Positions 11,112 to 21,839 of a DNA stretch of 64,000 bases are shown here, one piece after another. The translations under genes and the position numbers were made by a program. The notes beneath the pieces were generated by a model that saw only the letters and a list, made by a program, of their open reading frames with translations, was not told where the DNA came from and ran no database searches. Every line of letters begins with the position of its first letter. Position 1 is the first letter of the stretch. Origin of the DNA: Petrolisthes cinctipes (lineage: Eukaryota > Arthropoda > Malacostraca > Decapoda > Porcellanidae); NCBI GenBank assembly GCA_033782935.1, contig JAWQEG010000506.1, positions 2,186,501 through 2,250,500 of the forward strand, written 5' to 3'.

Positions 11112-14100
11112 ATGTTCACTGTACTACAGTGGAATTGTAGAAGTCTTGGGAATAAATTGAACAACATATCAATATTATTACACACACACAGGCCAGACGT
11201 CGTCTGTTTACAGGAGACAGGGTTGGAGAATCACTCTGACCCAACACAATTTAAACATTACATCGCATACAGGAGAAACGATGGACACGGAGTAGCAATA
11301 TACACACACAAATCACGTCCACAGACACAAAAACATTAAACACTACTCTGGAAGCCGTTGCTTGCAGAGTGAAAATACACAACACCTACATATCCATCTG
11401 CTCTCTTTACTGTCCGCCACGCGGCCCCATTGACAGTGATTTATTTCATAATTTATTTAGACAACTCACTGGTAAAAAATTGGTACTGGGCGACTTTAAT
11501 GCCCATCACTGTCAGTGGGGAAGCTTAAGAACTGATGCTCGCGGAGGGCAGATGGCAGACATTATACTACAATCCAACCTCTGCCTCCTGAACGATGGCC
11601 AAGCCACCAGGGTTGACGATCGTTCTGGCAACTTTTCGTCTATCGATTTGTCTCTGGCCTCCCCGGATATACACCAGGATTTTTCTTGGCGTCCTGAGTC
11701 CGACTCCCTTTGTAGTGACCACTTTCCCATCTGTCTCTCTTATTCAAATCATACTGTTTCGGCCCCTTTGGTTCCAAAGTATAATTTTAAGAGAGCGGAT
11801 TGGGGGTCTTTCGGGAGGATCGTCGACCTAGATATATCTGGGGAGACCATAGATGAAAAGATGCGAAATGTAACACAAAACATTTTACACGCAGCCGAGG
11901 TTGCTATTCCCAAAACCTCTATAATTCGAAATAAGCGTGAAGCACATTGGTGGTCAACGGATTGCCGAGAGGCATTAAGGAAACGTAATAGGAGATACAG
12001 GATTTTTGACAATCAGCCCCCTCAGAACAACTTTATAACTTACAAACGGGCGAGGGCTGAGGCAAGGAGAGTAATTAATAGAGCTAAAAGGGACTCTTGG
12101 CGGCCGTTTGTGTCCACGGTGAATCGTTTTACACCAATTACTAAAGTCTGGTCCACTATAAAGATATTAAATAACAAACGCCCGTATACCCTCATCACCA
12201 CTCTTCAAGTGGATAATAACATCTACGACGATCCCGTGGACGTAGCAAACGTACTTGCCAGGAGTTTCTCAAAAGTAAGTAGTTCAGCCAATTACGATCA
12301 ACGTTTTCTCCATCACAAACGTATGGCTGAACTACAAGAGATAGACTTTGCCACAGAAGACGTAGACTACCCATACAACCGGGAGTTTACGATAGACGAA
12401 CTTCTCCTTGCCCTAAGATCCTGTAAAGACACCAGTCCTGGACCTGACACCATCACGTACGGTATGATCCGGCATCTTGGCCAGGATAACCTGGTCAAGT
12501 TGCTAGCGGTCTTTAATGAGATTTGGGTGTCTAACACCTTCCCAAACTCATGGCACTTTGCGTGGATCATACCGATACCTAAACAGTCTGGTAGTCTTGT
12601 GAATCCCAGTTCATTTCGACCTATTGCGTTGACTTCTTGCCTCTGTAAAGTCATGGAAAGAATGATAAATAATAGGCTACTTTTTGTTTTAGAAGCGAAG
12701 GGTTTATTGAGCGATCGACAATGTGGCTTCCGGAAACACCGGAGCACAGTTGATCACTTGATGAACCTGGAGCATTGCATTTCAAAGGCATTTGCCAATA
12801 AAGAATTCATGGTAGGGGTGTTCTTGGACATCCATAAAGCCTATGACATGACATGGCGACACGGTATTCTGATGAAGCTTCACGGTTATGGTTTAAGAGG
12901 TAATTTGCCCATTTTCATCAACAACTTTTTGCGTGACAGAACCTTTTCTGTCACCCTTCCCTGTAATGTAACATCGGACATTTTTGTCCAAGAGAACGGG
13001 GTGCCACAGGGAAGCGTGCTTAGTCCAACACTTTTTAACATCATGATCAATGATATTCTGTCATCAGCTCTAGTTCCCAGGAATCTTAAATACTCGTTGT
13101 ATGCTGATGATTGTGCAATGTGGCACTCGTCACGTAATGCACAGTTTTCAGTAGGACGGATTCAAGCAGCGCTTGATTCTGTCCACCAATGGGACTTACA
13201 GTGGGGCTTTAAGTTTTCCGTTCCTAAGTGTACCGGAGTAATTTTCAGTAAACGTAGAGTACCTCAAATTAACGTAACGTTAGATGGCCAACCGGTACCA
13301 TTTCATAATTCTGTTAAATTTTTAGGAATTCATTTTGACCAGAGATTAAATTTTACACATCATGTTAATAATTTGCTTGTTCGTTGTGAAAAACCTTTAA
13401 ATGTCCTTAAGTACCTATCAGGTACCACATGGGGAGCCGACAGGAAATCTTTATTAATGGTGTATAAGACCCTTATTCGTACAAAGCTAGACTATGGCTC
13501 ACAGGTGTATGGATCGGCATCAGATACAACATTAGGAAGATTGGATGTGTACCAGAATAAATGTTTACGTGTGTGTTTGGGAGCTCTGAAGTGTACACGT
13601 GTAGCTAGGATGGAGGTGGAGGCGAACATACCTCCTCTCCGACTTCGACGGGATCAACTCGCACTCAACACCGCTATGTCAACGATCCGGAAGTCGGAGA
13701 TCGGCAACGTAGCCAGTGCCTCCCTCCAACAACATCACCACCTTCAACACGGAAGACGGAGGCCACTGGCTGTGCGCCTCCACCTGCTAGCGGAACAACT
13801 ACAAATAGACCTTGGGGACTGCGACAAGTTTACCATCAACGAGATACCACCGTGGGAGACACCCAACTTCGGCGTCAACACATCGTGGTTACCATCATCA
13901 AAAGAAAAGGCGCCGGAGTTGGAGATACACCACCTGTTTGGTGGTATCATCCGCAGTCACCTGGGGTCTCATCACGTGTACACTGACGGCTCCAAGTCAG
14001 ATGAAAGTGTGGGTGCGAGTGTATGGTCGAGTGAATGTGAACTTAGGTACAGATTGCCGATACATACATCTGTGTTTACAGCTGAACTTTTTGCTATAGA

Positions 14101-14791
14101 CAAAGCCATAGACTATGCACTGAATTTTCGTCATAATTCAATAGTCCTTTTCTCAGACTCCAAGTCAGCCCTTCAGGCAATTAATTCATGTCAAACTATT
14201 TCTAATGAAATCCAGGGTCGCATCATTAATAAGTTGCACTTATGCAACAAGTCCTTCACTCTGATCTGGGTGCCCGGGCATTGTCGTATTTATGGCAATG
14301 AACGGGCAGACTTACTTGCAAAATCGGCTGTAGAGCTCGAGGTTACTTGGGACGTCCCTCGTGATTTACAGTCGTGTCTATCCCTCGGAAAGAAATCAAT
14401 TAATCTTCTGTGGCAAGGTCAGTGGACCAGACTAAACATCTCTACCATCAAGCCTCAACTGGGTAATTGGGCCACTGCCAACCGGCCCAATAGACTAGAA
14501 GAAAGAATCCTCGCAAGAGTGCGAACCAACTGCACCAGGATAACACACCTAGAACCATATATAGACAAACGTTTTCCACCGCATTGTAACACCTGCAATG
14601 CGGTGTTATCTATCAGTCATATCATCCTGCATTGTCGGCGATTTGTGGGGGAACGTGCTTCCCTCATAAGTTACTGTGATGCAGTAAAAGTCCCCTTCAC
14701 ACTCTCAGCTCTCTTAGGCGATGGGGATGGTGGTGTGACTGATAATTTGATGACTTTCTTGAGGGAGACCGAACTGATCAGAGTGATGTGA
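11112..14791 (+). pseudogene. ORF2 of copy 3: endonuclease-RT-RNase H, one frameshift
   Basis: Domain order and motifs as in copy 1. The one-base loss near 11335 is shared with copies 1 and 2, after which 1140 residues are open. RT motif A (FLDIHKAYD), GVPQGSVLS and YADD are intact, and so are the RNase H motifs. Between roughly 11760 and 11870 the variants switch from the copy 1/2 type to the copy 4 type (for example NVTQ, RNRRY, YKRARAEA, and later ALNTAM and HLLAEQ). It reads as a recombinant of two lineages. Confidence 0.88.
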
Positions 14792-15108
14792 CTTTTTATT
14801 ACTATTGTTGTTACCATTTTGTATGACTTATGTTTCAATTATGAATATTATAAATTATGTGTTGTATATATTGTATATTATGATGTATTAGCTAGGTTTA
14901 GCGATTGTCCAATATAGGTTTAGCGATTTGTCTGTCTAGGTTTAGCGATTGGCTGGTATAGGTATTAGTCTAGTTAGCTATTGTTTGAGTAGGCACATAG
15001 ATTAGTTTATTAGCTAGGATGTACAATTTTGTATATAAAGTTACAAAAGAAAACAAAAAACAATTAGTATATAAGTATTATTTTAAGTTTAAATGTAATA
15101 GAAATAAT

Positions 15109-15110
<2 letters not shown>

Positions 15111-15149
<39 letters not shown>
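15111..15149 (+). repeat. (TAA)n tract in the 3' UTR of copy 3
   Basis: About 39 bases of TAA repeats, shorter than in copies 1 and 4; length differs among copies as expected for a slippage-prone tract. Confidence 0.85.
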
Positions 15150-15152
<3 letters not shown>

Positions 15153-15244
15153 TAAATGCATAAAATAATATGCAAGAAATTCAATTTAAAATAATAATAA
15201 ATAAATAAAATAACAAATAAATTTCAAAAATAAAATAAAATAAA

Positions 15245-15277
15245 GGCCTTAATGACCAACACCAAGGTCGATAGGCC
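15245..15277 (+). other. 3'-terminal stem-loop of copy 3 (one base changed)
   Basis: Same 33-base hairpin as in copy 1, just before the poly(A). One inner arm reads AGGTC instead of TGGTC, so the terminal inner pair is lost, while the outer arms GGCCT/AGGCC are kept. Confidence 0.55.
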
Positions 15278-15704
15278 AGGAAAAAAAAAAAAAAAAAAAA
15301 AAAATACGGTGAGAGTTTTAGCAGAGACTTTGAGACTGGGTCGTGGAGAGAGTAGACGTATGATTTGTGCTCTCTCCTCTAGCTGCCAGGGCCTGCCGCA
15401 CCGGCAGTAGTTTCTTTTTTTTCGCCCTTCTGGTGACCACTAGGCTTAGCTAGAATTCATTCCCTCCATAGCTGGTAGTAGATATAGTAGGTGTCTATAT
15501 CTTTATATTGAGATCAACTTTGCCTCCTACCTATGGTGGACTCCCCCACTGATAGCTCTGGGTGTGAATAGACACAGACGGACCACCTTAGTGTGGGTTG
15601 AGAGGTTGATCTCAAACATTAGTTAATTAGGGCTGGTATTATCCTTATCTGGTGTTTTCTCTTCCTCTTCCCACTTCCCCCCATCCTTGGGGGAAGTGGT
15701 TACT

Positions 15705-17021
15705 ATGTTGCCTTCCCTCCCAACCCCTCCTCCGTATAGCGGAGGAGGCGGCCATGACCGACCACCACCACGAACCGACGGACGAACCGAGACTCGAACA
15801 CCCCTCGACATAGACGTGAAGAATGCCTCATTTGTTATGTTACATGCCACTGGTTCAGCCCCACTAGCCGACCTCAATCCTTTCATTGTTCAAAAGGTAA
15901 TTGATGGCTGGGCTGGTGTGGTTGAATCTGTTAAAAAACTTGCCTCTGGAGATCTCTTAGTCAAAACATTTAATTCTAAACAAGTAGCCACTTTGCTAAA
16001 ATTACGTCAGATCCACAATTATGAAGTAGAAGCCAAGATTCCTCAAGCCATGAATTCCTGCAGGGGAGTAATCACCTGTAGGGATTTAAAGATGATGGAA
16101 GAAACTGAAATAATTGAGGAAATGAAGAATCAAGATATCATTGACGCTAGATTCATTACACATTTAGAGGATGGTATAAGGAAGAAGACTGCAACCCTAA
16201 TTTTGACTTTTGGCAAAGTTTCACTTCCTGAAACTGTCAAAATAGGTTATGAAATCGTTAAAGTAAGACCCTTTATCCCCAACCCTCTTAGATGCTTGAA
16301 CTGTCAGATTTATGGACACGGAAATCGTACTTGTAAGGCTTCTTCTCCAGTGTGTGGCAGGTGCGCGACGCCTGGCCATGCTGAGGAAAAGTGCACATCA
16401 GTGGAGCTCTCCTGCTTTCATTGTAAGGGTACTCACTCCACTTCCTCGAGGGATTGTCCCAAGTGGAAGCTGGAGAAGGAGGTCTGCTCAGTGAAGGCAG
16501 TGCGAGGTATCTCCTATCATGATGCGAGGAAGGCGGTGATGGGATCGCAAGCGACCCCATCACCCAATGTCTCGTATGCATCGGCGGTGATATCTCGACC
16601 CGTGATGTGTACCATTAGTACTCAGACTGAGTTAGAGCCGAGCGAACAGGCTGAACAATCTACTTCTACACCTACTATTATTACCCCCTCTAAGACTATT
16701 ACCAAATCTACTAACTCCTATTCTCAGGCTGCAGCTGCTTTGCAGTCAGAGAAACAAAAGAAGAAGTCAGACAAGTATGACAAAATTAACTACACCACCC
16801 TAAAACCAAACAAGTCACTTCCTTGCACACACCCTACTCCCACTTCATCGGGGGAGAGAAGGGATAGCTCTTCCTCGGTGGAGTCTGGGAGACTCACCAT
16901 TGATGAGGAAGCAATGGATGTCTCCGGACGCAAGAACCGGGAAAGGTCCCCCGGTAGCTACTCGCCACGCGGCGGGCGGCACAAGAAGACTAAGCGCTCA
17001 GGCTTACCCCGTAACTCTTAA
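15705..17021 (+). CDS. ORF1 (Gag-like zinc-knuckle protein) of copy 4, longer N-terminus
   Basis: From the ATG at 15705 this ORF has 438 residues, about 44 more than in copies 2 and 3, because the codon just before their start is not a stop here. The extra segment is Pro/Gly/Arg/Thr-rich. The three zinc knuckles follow in the same order (CLNCQIYGHGNRTC, CGRCATPGHAEEKC, CFHCKGTHSTSSRDC). The frame is also open upstream to a TTG at 15687. It ends 6 bases before the ORF2 ATG. I take 15705 as the more likely ancestral start, but the internal Met at 15837 would give the same 394-residue protein as in the other copies. Confidence 0.8.
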   Translation: MLPSLPTPPPYSGGGGHDRPPPRTDGRTETRTPLDIDVKNASFVMLHATGSAPLADLNPFIVQKVIDGWAGVVESVKKLASGDLLVKTFNSKQVATLLKLRQIHNYEVEAKIPQAMNSCRGVITCRDLKMMEETEIIEEMKNQDIIDARFITHLEDGIRKKTATLILTFGKVSLPETVKIGYEIVKVRPFIPNPLRCLNCQIYGHGNRTCKASSPVCGRCATPGHAEEKCTSVELSCFHCKGTHSTSSRDCPKWKLEKEVCSVKAVRGISYHDARKAVMGSQATPSPNVSYASAVISRPVMCTISTQTELEPSEQAEQSTSTPTIITPSKTITKSTNSYSQAAAALQSEKQKKKSDKYDKINYTTLKPNKSLPCTHPTPTSSGERRDSSSSVESGRLTIDEEAMDVSGRKNRERSPGSYSPRGGRHKKTKRSGLPRNS

Positions 17022-17027
17022 ATCGCC

Positions 17028-20000
17028 ATGTTCACTGTACTACAGTGGAATTGTAGAAGTCTTGGGAATAAATTGAACAACATATCAATATTATTACACA
17101 CACACAGGCCAGACGTCGTCTGTTTACAGGAGACAGGGTTGGAGAATCACTCTGACCCAACACAATTTAAACATTACAACGCATACAGGAGAAACGATGG
17201 ACACGGAGTAGCAATATACACACACAAATCATATCCACAAACACAAATAACATTAAACACTACTCTGGAAGCCGTTGCTTGCAGAGTGAAATTACACAAC
17301 ACCTACATATCCATCTGCTCTCTTTACTGTCCGCCACGCGGCCCCATTGACAGTGATTTATTTCATAATTTATTTGGTCAACTAACTGGTAAAAAATTAA
17401 TACTGGGCGATTTTAATGCCCATCACTGTCAGTGGGGAAGCTTAAGAGCTGATGCTCGCGGAGGGCAGATGGCAGACATTATATTACAATCCAACCTCTG
17501 CCTCCTGAACGATGGCCAAGCCACCAGGGTTGACGATCGTTCTGGCAACTTTTCGTCTATCGATTTGTCTCTGGCCTCCCCGGATATACACCAGGATTTT
17601 TCTTGGCATCCTGAGTCCGACTCCCATGGTAATGACCACTTTCCCATCTGTCTCTCTTATTCAAGTCATACTATTCCGGCCCCTTTGGTGCCAAAGTTCA
17701 ATTTTAAGAGAGCAGATTGGGGGTCTTTCGGGAGGATCGTCGACCTAGATATATCTGGGGAGACCATAGATGAAAAGATGCGAAATGTAACACAAAACAT
17801 TTTACACGCAGCCGAGGTTGCTATTCCCAAAACCTCTATAATTCGAAATAAGCGTGAAGCACATTGGTGGTCAACGGATTGCCGAGAGGCATTAAGGAAG
17901 CGTAATAGGAGATACAGGATTTTTGACAAACAGCCCACTCAGAACAACTTTATAGCTTACAAACGGGCGAGAGCTGAGGCAAAGAGAGTAATTAATAGAG
18001 CTAAAAGGGACTCTTGGCGGTCGTTTGTGTCCAAGGTGAATCGTTTTACACCACTTACAAAAGTCTGGTCCACTATAAAGATATTAAATAACAAACGCCC
18101 GTATACCCTCATCACCACTCTTCAAGTGGATAATAACATCTACGACGATCCCGTGGACGTAGCAAACGTACTTGCCAGGAGTTTCTCAAAAGTAAGTAGC
18201 TCAGCCAATTACGACCAACGTTTTCTCCATCACAAACGTATGGCTGAACTACAAGAGATAGACTTTGCCACAGAAGACGTAGACTACCCATACAACCGGG
18301 AGTTTACGATAGACGAACTTCTCCTTGCCCTAAGATCCTGTAAAGACACCAGTCCTGGACCTGACACCATCACGTACGGTATGATCCGGCATCTTGGCCA
18401 GGATAACCTGGTCAAGTTGCTAGCAGTGTATAATGGGATTTGGGTGTCTAACACCTTCCCAAACTCATGGCACTTTGCGTGGATCATACCGATACCTAAA
18501 CAGTCTGGTCGTCTTGTGAATCCCAGTTCATTTCGACCTATTGCGTTGACTTCTTGCCTCTGTAAAGTCATGGAAAGAATGATAAATAATTGGCTACTTT
18601 TTGTTTTAGAAGCGAAGGGTTTATTGAGTGATCGACAATGTGGCTTCCTGAGACACCGGAGCACAGTTGATCACTTGATGAACCTGGAGCATTGCATTTC
18701 AAAGGCATTTGCCAATAAAGAATTCATGGTAGGGGTGTTCTTGGACATCCATAAAGCCTATGACATGACATGGCGACACGGTATTCTGATGAAGCTTCAC
18801 GGTTATGGTTTAAGAGGTAATTTGCCCATTTTCATCAACAACTTTTTGCGTGACAGAACCTTTTCTGTCACCCTTCCCTGTAATGTAACATCGGACATTT
18901 TTGTCCAAGAGAACGGGGTGCCACAGGGAAGCGTGCTTAGTCCAACACTTTTTAACATCATGATCAATGATATTCTGTCATCAGCTCTAGTTCCCAGGAA
19001 TCTTAAATACTCGTTGTATGCTGATGATTGTGCAATGTGGCACTCGTCACGTAATGCACAGTTTTCAGTAGGACGGATTCAAGCAGCGCTTGATTCTGTC
19101 CACCAATGGGACTTACAGTGGGGCTTTAAGTTTTCCGTTCCTAAGTGTACCGGAGTAATTTTCAATAAACGTATAGTACCTCAAATTAACGTAACGTTAG
19201 ATGGCCAACCGGTACCATTTCATAATTCTGTTAAATTTTTAGGAATTCATTTTGACCAGAGATTAAATTTTACACATCATGTTAATAATTTGCTTGTCCG
19301 TTGTGAAAAACCTTTAAATGTCCTTAAGTACCTATCAGGTACCACATGGGGAGCCGACAGGAAATCTTTATTAATGGTGTATAAGACCCTTATTCGTACA
19401 AAGCTAGACTATGTCTCACAGGTGTGTGGATCAGCATCAGATACAACACTAGGAAGATTGGATGTATTTCAGAATAAATGTTTACGTGTGTGTTTGGGAG
19501 CTCTGAAGTGTACACGTGTAGCTAGGATGGAGGTGGAGGCGAACATACCTCCTCTCCGACTTCGACGGGATCAACTCGCACTCAACACCGCTATGTCAAC
19601 GATCCGGAAGTCGGAGATCGGCAACGTAGCCAGTGCCTCCCTCCAACAACATCACCACCTTCAACACGGAAGACGGAGGCCACTGGCTGTGCGCCTCCAC
19701 CTGCTAGCCGAACAACTACAAATAGACCTTGGGGACTGCGACAAGTTTACCATCAACGAGATACCACCGTGGGAGACACCCAACTTCGGCGTCAACACAT
19801 CGTGGTTACCATCATCAAAAGAAAAGGCGCCGGAGTTGGAGATACACCACCTGTTTGGTGGTATCATCCGCAGTCACCTGGGGTCTCATCACGTGTACAC
19901 TGACGGCTCCAAGTCAGATGAAAGTGTGGGTGCGAGTGTATGGTCGAATGAATGTGAACTTAGGTACAGATTGCCGATACATACATCTGTATTTACAGCT

Positions 20001-20707
20001 GAACTTTTCGCTATAGACAAAGCCATAGACTATGCACTAAATTCTCGTTATAATTCAATAGTCATTTTCTAGACTCCAAGTCAGCCCTTCAGGCAATTAA
20101 TTCATGTCAAACTATTTCTAATGAAATCCAGGGTCGCATCATTAATAAGTTGCACTTATGCAACAAGTCCTTCACTCTGATCTGGGTGCCCGGGCATTGT
20201 CGTATTTATGGCAATGAACGGGCAGACTTACTTGCAAAATCGGCTGTAGAGCTCGAGGTTACTTGGGACGTCCCTCGTGATCTGCAGTCGTGTCTATCCC
20301 TCGGAAAGAAATCAATTAATCTTCTGTGGCAAGGTCAGTGGACCAGACTAAACATCTCTACCATCAAGCCTCAACTGGGTAATTGGGCCACTGCCAACCG
20401 GCCCAATAGACTAGAAGAAAGAATCCTCGCAAGAGTGCGAACCAACTGCACCAGGATAACACACCTAGAACCATATATAGACAAACGTTTTCCACCGCAT
20501 TGTAACACCTGCAATGCGGTGTTATCTATCAGTCATATCATCCTGCATTGTCGGCGATTTGTGGGGGAACGTGCTTCCCTCATAAGTTACTGCGATGCAG
20601 TAAAAGTCCCCTTCACACTCTCAGCTCTCTTAGGTGATGGGGATTGTGGTATGACTGATAAATTGATGACTTTCTTGAGGGAGACCGAACTGATCAGAGT
20701 GATGTGA
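17028..20707 (+). pseudogene. ORF2 of copy 4: endonuclease-RT-RNase H, late frameshift
   Basis: The only copy in which the endonuclease runs uninterrupted into the RT. It is open for 1014 residues from the ATG at 17028, covering the endonuclease (LQWNCRS, GDFNAHH, NDHFP), RT (FLDIHKAYD, GVPQGSVLS, YADD) and the first part of RNase H (YTDGSKSDES, TAELFAIDKAI). One base is missing at about 20070 relative to the other copies, creating a TAG at 20070-20072 within RNase H. The remaining 180 or so residues (PGHCRIYGNERAD and the Cys/His tail) continue in another frame to the stop at 20705-20707. Confidence 0.88.
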
Positions 20708-21012
20708 CTTTTTATTACTATTGTTACCATTTTGTATGTATTTTTGCCAATTATAAATGTTATAAATTATGTGTTGTATATATTGTAAATTATGATGTAT
20801 TAGCTAGGTTTAGCGATTGTCTAAAATAGGATTAGCGATTTGTCTGTCTAGGTTTAGCGATTGGCTGGAATAGGTATTAGTCTAGTTAGCTATTGGTTGA
20901 GTAGGTACATAGATTAGTTTATTAGCTAGGATGTTAAATTAAGAAATATATTATTTGTATAAAAGTACAAAATAGAAAAATTATTATATATGTTTAGTTT
21001 TAAGTTTCAATG

Positions 21013-21044
21013 TAATAATGATAATAATAATAATAATAATAATG

Positions 21045-21107
<63 letters not shown>
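21013..21107 (+). repeat. (TAA)n tract in the 3' UTR of copy 4
   Basis: About 95 bases of TAA repeats with a few GAT interruptions, the longest of the three tracts. Confidence 0.9.
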
Positions 21108-21179
21108 TATGCATAAAAATAATATGCAAAAAGTTAAAATTAAAATAATAATAAATAAATAAAATTAAGAAAAAAAATA

Positions 21180-21210
<31 letters not shown>

Positions 21211-21212
21211 AA

Positions 21213-21242
21213 GGCCTTAATGACCAACACCATGGTCGATAG

Positions 21243-21244
<2 letters not shown>
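21213..21244 (+). other. 3'-terminal stem-loop of copy 4
   Basis: Same hairpin as in copy 1, with inner arms GACCA/TGGTC intact. The last outer base is replaced by the start of the poly(A) run, so the element ends one base into the outer arm. Confidence 0.55.
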
Positions 21245-21284
<40 letters not shown>

Positions 21285-21402
21285 GCGAGTCAGTGGATCA
21301 GTATTCTGTGACAGGTACTGATTCTCTCCTGCTTCCCACTACACCTCGACTGTGCTCTCTCTCCAGACAGATAAGTACTGTACATAAAGCTCTCACATAT
21401 TT

Positions 21403-21558
21403 ACTTGAATCGTGGTGAAGTTTATAGGTATTTCTCATGTAACTTGAATCGTGGTGAAGTTTATAGGTATTTCTCATGTAACTTGAATCGTGGTGAAGTT
21501 TATAGGTATTTCTCATGTAACTTGAATCGTAGTGAAGTTTATAAGTATTTATCATGTA
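21403..21558 (+). repeat. 39-bp minisatellite, four units plus a degenerate fifth
   Basis: Units start at 21403, 21442, 21481 and 21520, each ACTTGAATCGTGGTGAAG followed by a TTTATAGG... half. A fifth, diverged unit starts at 21559. Because 39 is divisible by 3, the minus strand shows a repeating 13-residue ORF, which I regard as a by-product. The remaining bases of 21283-21840 show no gene. Confidence 0.9.
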
Positions 21559-21839
21559 ACTTGTTCTCTCGGTGAAGCTTTGGTGGATGTAATCTTTCTA
21601 AACTATTAATGTGGACTGAGACTTGTAATCAGGGGGTTAAGTTCTATTCAATATCTCTTGTCATGTATTAAATTTGTATATTACTGTTAAAATTAGGATT
21701 TAAGGGGTATATTTTGGGTGGAGGTTTATAACTTGATTTATAATAAATTGTATTTTTGTGTTAACATAACTTTCTATTTTTTCCTTTGAAACGGAGAATT
21801 CACTTTAATTACGTGTTTGGTAATTCATCCCCTAGACAA

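Larger units (their letters stand above)
9685..15304 (+). mobile_element. I-group-like non-LTR retrotransposon, copy 3 (mosaic)
   Basis: Begins within its 5' UTR because of the deletion that fuses it to copy 2 and ends with 24 A residues at 15304. ORF1 and the first part of ORF2 resemble copy 2, whereas from about 11.87 kb onward the variants match copy 4. Carries its own (TAA)n tract and a one-base-changed terminal stem-loop. Confidence 0.87.
15305..21282 (+). mobile_element. I-group-like non-LTR retrotransposon, copy 4 (most complete)
   Basis: Full unit of about 5.98 kb: 5' UTR, ORF1, ORF2, 3' UTR with (TAA)n, stem-loop and about 38 A residues. It starts after the poly(A) of copy 3, with three extra bases (TAC) before the GGTGAG that also starts copy 2. 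It is the last copy, and unrelated sequence begins at 21283. It is the only copy without the early ORF2 frameshift. Confidence 0.88.

Noticed and set aside
21298..21555. Minus-strand ORF with a 13-residue repeat; also a CRISPR-like look
   Set aside because: It follows from a 39-bp minisatellite with no spacers and no break in periodicity. CRISPR arrays have unique spacers and belong to prokaryotes.
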